A stretch of DNA of 64,000 nucleotides, from positions 186,001 to 250,000 of the forward strand of contig NZ_FNCC01000004.1 of assembly GCF_900100955.1 (NCBI RefSeq). The letters are read 5' to 3'. The notes beneath the pieces are model-generated. The model was not told the origin of the DNA. It made no database searches and saw only the letters and a program-made list of their open reading frames with translations. Of this stretch, positions 61,617-64,000 are shown piece after piece; position 1 is the first letter of the stretch; every line of letters starts with the position of its first letter. The position numbers were made by a program, and so were the translations under genes. The DNA is from Lentzea fradiae. Its GTDB lineage: Bacteria; Actinomycetota; Actinomycetes; Mycobacteriales; Pseudonocardiaceae.

Positions 61617-62144
61617 TTGACACCGAGTTTCGATGACTTCGCTGCAGAGCAGGTAACACCGCTGCTGCGCTACGCCACCGTGCTCACGTGCGACCCGCAC
61701 CTGGCCCAGGACGTGGTCCAGGAGGTGCTGCTGCGTGCGCAGCAGAAGTGGGACCGCATCGGATCAGTCGACCTTCCGCACGCCTACGTCAAACGCATGG
61801 TCACCAACGAGTACCTCTCGTGGCGCCGGCGCAGGGCGGCGAAGGACGTCGCCCTGTGCATGTCGACCCTGGAGTCCGTCACCCCGCCCGTCGCCGACAC
61901 CACGCACCACTACGACGAGCGGGAAGCCATGTTGCAGCGGATCGCGAGGCTGCCCCGCAAGCAGCGGGCTGCGGTCGTGCTCCGTTACTACGAGAACTAC
62001 GACGACTCGGAGATCGCACAGATGCTCGGTTGTGCCGAGGGAACAGTGCGCAGCCACATCTCACGTGCGCTGGCCACACTCCGCACGGAACATCTGCCGG
62101 AACCCGCTGGTGCTGGGTTGCGGTTCGGGGAGGGCCTCTCGTGA
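61617..62144 (+). CDS. SigE-family (ECF) RNA polymerase sigma factor
   Basis: A 175-residue sigma factor of the actinomycete SigE-family ECF subgroup, TTG 61617 with a G-rich ribosome site. Region 2 is FDDFAAEQVTPLLRYATVLT, HLAQDVVQEVLLRAQQKW and AYVKRMVTNEYLSWRRRR; region 4 LPRKQRAAVVLRYYENYDDS with EIAQMLGCAEGTVRSHISRA. It overlaps the membrane protein gene by four bases, the usual layout for a sigma factor and its regulator. Confidence 0.92.
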   Translation: MTPSFDDFAAEQVTPLLRYATVLTCDPHLAQDVVQEVLLRAQQKWDRIGSVDLPHAYVKRMVTNEYLSWRRRRAAKDVALCMSTLESVTPPVADTTHHYDEREAMLQRIARLPRKQRAAVVLRYYENYDDSEIAQMLGCAEGTVRSHISRALATLRTEHLPEPAGAGLRFGEGLS

Positions 62145-63094
62145 ACGACACCGAACAGCTGATCAAGGACGCGCTCGGCCAGCTGGCCGAACGCACGCCG
62201 CATCCCGGGCCGACGTTGAACGCCCTGCGGCGCAAGCGCAAACAGCAGCGCAGCAACATCTTCCTGATGGCCACGGCCGGGGTCGCCGCCGTCGCCGTCC
62301 TGATCTTCGCGGGTGTCGTCGCCAGCGACAGGTACGCGCCGCCCGACGCGAACAGCGCCGCCGCCGCGCTGATGCCGGGGACCGGGCAGACCGTCGACAT
62401 CGAGTACACGCCGCACTGGCTGCCGGACGGGTACGTCGAGACGTTCCGCAGCGTCGGTGAGGAGACGACCCGAGTCTGGGTGCCGGCGAGCGCCAAGGAC
62501 GTGGACCCGACCCTGCAGACCGGGCACCCGCGGGTCAGCCTGACGAGCCTGCAGGCGTTGCCCGACCTCAGCGGGTGGCTGGAGACCAGCGTGCGCGGGC
62601 TGAAGGCGTGGGCGAGGACGGTCCAGGGCCAGTCGGCCGGTCCGACCACCGAGCTCGTGTGGCAGGCGCAGGACGTGCTCCGCGTGTCGGTGCGCGGGCA
62701 GGAGGCCGGGCAGCAGACCGCGATGAGCGTCGCGGAGTCCGTGCGGTCCGACACGAAGATCTCCTTCCTCACGCCGTTCTCGCTCGACGGCAAGCCGGCG
62801 GGTGACGTGTGGGGCAGCACGCCCAGCCGGTGGACGGCGCGGTGGCACTCGGAGAAGTACGTGGTGACGGTCTCGACGAGCACGCCCGCGCAGACCAGTG
62901 GCACTCCGGTGTCGGTGCGCGGCAGGCAGGGCGCGATCGTCGCCGACGGGTCGCTCGTGGTGCGGGACAGCGGGCTGTGGCTCACCGTTTCGGGTGATGG
63001 TCAGAGCACGGACGACTTGGTCGACACGGCCACGCGCGTGTCCCTTCAGCACATGGACCACCCCGACACCGAGTGGATCGGCAAGGGCCTCTGA
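62141..63094 (+). CDS. membrane-anchored partner of the sigma factor
   Basis: A 317-residue protein from GTG 62141. A short cytoplasmic front (NDTEQLIKDALGQLAERTPH) and basic RRKRKQQRS precede one membrane segment at about 41-62 (IFLMATAGVAAVAVLIFAGV); the remaining 250 residues are outside and beta-rich. This is the topology of anti-sigma factors, though no ZAS motif (HxxxCxxC) is present. It may regulate the sigma factor or be a surface protein made with it. Confidence 0.75.
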   Translation: MNDTEQLIKDALGQLAERTPHPGPTLNALRRKRKQQRSNIFLMATAGVAAVAVLIFAGVVASDRYAPPDANSAAAALMPGTGQTVDIEYTPHWLPDGYVETFRSVGEETTRVWVPASAKDVDPTLQTGHPRVSLTSLQALPDLSGWLETSVRGLKAWARTVQGQSAGPTTELVWQAQDVLRVSVRGQEAGQQTAMSVAESVRSDTKISFLTPFSLDGKPAGDVWGSTPSRWTARWHSEKYVVTVSTSTPAQTSGTPVSVRGRQGAIVADGSLVVRDSGLWLTVSGDGQSTDDLVDTATRVSLQHMDHPDTEWIGKGL

Positions 63095-63123
63095 CCTACG
63101 TCTGGGATACCAGACGCCATCGC

Positions 63124-63157
63124 GCGCTCCGGGGTCGCTGAGGCGGCCCCGGAGCGC
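63124..63157 (+). terminator. terminator before hutH
   Basis: GCGCTCCGGGG (63124-63134) pairs with CCCCGGAGCGC (63147-63157), loop 12 bases, 29 bases after the membrane protein's stop and 12 before hutH's ATG. Being so close to hutH it could also act as an attenuator. Confidence 0.55.
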
Positions 63158-63169
63158 TGTGATGTCTGC

Positions 63170-64000
63170 ATGCGACAACCGGTGGAGCTGGGTCCCAAGC
63201 CCCTGACCCTCGACGACGTCCATGCCGTCGCCCGCGACGGTGCCCCGGTGGAGATCACCGCGGCGGCCCGCGAGGCGGTCGGCGCCGCCCGTGGTCACAT
63301 CGAACAGCTCGCCACGGCGGAACGTCCCACCTACGGCGTCTCGACCGGGTTCGGCGCGCTCGCCGTCCGGCACATCCCGCCGGACCGCCGCGCGCAGCTG
63401 CAGCGGTCGCTGATCCGCTCCCACGCCGCCGGATCGGGTCCGGAGGTGGAACGCGAGGTCGTGCGCGCGCTGATGTTGCTGCGGCTGCGCACGTTGTCGA
63501 CCGGTCACACCGGCGTCCGTCTGTCCACTGTGGATGCCATGGCGGGCATGCTGAACGCCGGGATTACCCCGGTGGTGCACGAGTTCGGTTCGCTGGGCTG
63601 CTCCGGTGACCTCGCGCCGTTGTCGGCGAGCGCGCTCGCGCTGATGGGCGAGGGCATGGTCCGCAACGCCCGCGACGAGCTCGTCCCGGCCGCCGAGGCG
63701 CTGGCCGAGGCCGGCATCGAACCGGTGCGGCTCGCCGAGAAGGAGGGCCTCGCGCTGATCAACGGCACCGACGGCATGCTCGGCATGCTGGCGCTGGCCA
63801 TCGCGGACCTGACGAGGCTGCTGGACATCGCCGACCTCACGGCCGCCATGAGCGTCGAGGCGCTGCTCGGCACGGACCGGGTCTTCGAGCCCGAGCTGCA
63901 CGCGCTGCGCCCGCACCCCGGCCAGAACCACAGCGCGGCGCGGATGCTCGCGTTCCTGCGCGACTCCGAGATCGTCGCCTCGCACCGCGGCCCGGACTGC
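63170..64000 (+). CDS. hutH: histidine ammonia-lyase (partial)
   Basis: The first 277 codons; the gene leaves the window. The enzyme deaminates histidine to urocanate, starting histidine use. The prosthetic MIO group forms from the Cys-Ser-Gly of EFGSLGCSGDLAPLS, the usual actinomycete version of Ala-Ser-Gly. Tyr of PTYGVSTGFGALAV and EGLALINGTDGMLGML are further active-site boxes. ATG 63170 is preferred (MRQPVELGPKPLTLDD). It is divergent-independent from the IclR gene, which may control it. Confidence 0.95.
   Translation, partial: MRQPVELGPKPLTLDDVHAVARDGAPVEITAAAREAVGAARGHIEQLATAERPTYGVSTGFGALAVRHIPPDRRAQLQRSLIRSHAAGSGPEVEREVVRALMLLRLRTLSTGHTGVRLSTVDAMAGMLNAGITPVVHEFGSLGCSGDLAPLSASALALMGEGMVRNARDELVPAAEALAEAGIEPVRLAEKEGLALINGTDGMLGMLALAIADLTRLLDIADLTAAMSVEALLGTDRVFEPELHALRPHPGQNHSAARMLAFLRDSEIVASHRGPDC

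Overview
The window is a contiguous piece of a high-GC actinobacterial chromosome. GTG and TTG starts are common, stop-start overlaps of the GTGA/ATGA type are frequent, and several gene orders match the mycobacterial core: tmk-mtrA-mtrB-lpqB-(comF-like)-hpf-secA1, aroA-rsgA next to the SRAP gene, and sigH-rshA-(bL37)-pdtaS-whiB1-diacylglycerol kinase. Together with nickel superoxide dismutase, tandem DUF3558 lipoproteins, a DUF5753 regulator and a Methyltransf_19 enzyme, this suggests a Pseudonocardiales organism (Lentzea/Saccharothrix-like). That placement is inference; no rRNA or tRNA gene was seen.

Layout. 1-5000: regulators and a methyltransferase around a large TerD-related protein. 5084-16072: thymidylate kinase, the MtrAB-LpqB envelope signalling operon, a ComF-like phosphoribosyltransferase, a long regulatory gap with an ECF-type promoter, the ribosome hibernation factor and SecA. 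16131-30018: housekeeping and lipid genes (Rv3235 family, HAD, TrmH, APH-like kinase, WS/DGAT, PruA, RsgA, AroA, SRAP, YbaK). 30021-34898: thiol-stress and signalling block (SigH with its own promoter, RshA, a 24-residue bL37, PdtaS, WhiB1, a lipid/diacylglycerol kinase). 34994-41411: secreted protease, methyltransferase, phosphatase and a large secreted esterase. 41555-43990: a lower-GC gene joining an HSDR_N-type PD-(D/E)XK nuclease domain to a P-loop NTPase; this is the strongest candidate for an undescribed (probably anti-phage) system. 44433-47335: sodN/sodX, an RfbC-like epimerase and malic enzyme. 47570-55658: a multi-PAS GGDEF-EAL protein, a BpsA-like polyamine synthase and an osmolyte ABC importer. 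56654-60695: a GNAT enzyme, then an accessory cluster with an XRE-TPR regulator, small unknown proteins (one frameshifted), a Cys-tailed protein and a methyltransferase. 60719-64000: IclR regulator, SigE-family sigma factor with a membrane partner, and the start of histidine ammonia-lyase.

How parts work together. MtrA/MtrB/LpqB form one translationally coupled envelope-stress circuit feeding into a SecA region. SigH/RshA is a redox switch with a visible autoregulatory promoter, and a second ECF-like promoter lies upstream of hpf, so thiol stress and ribosome hibernation may be linked here. The window is rich in intergenic palindromes built from TCACA/TGTGA halves, including a CRP-type site upstream of whiB1 and two palindromes upstream of the nuclease-NTPase gene.
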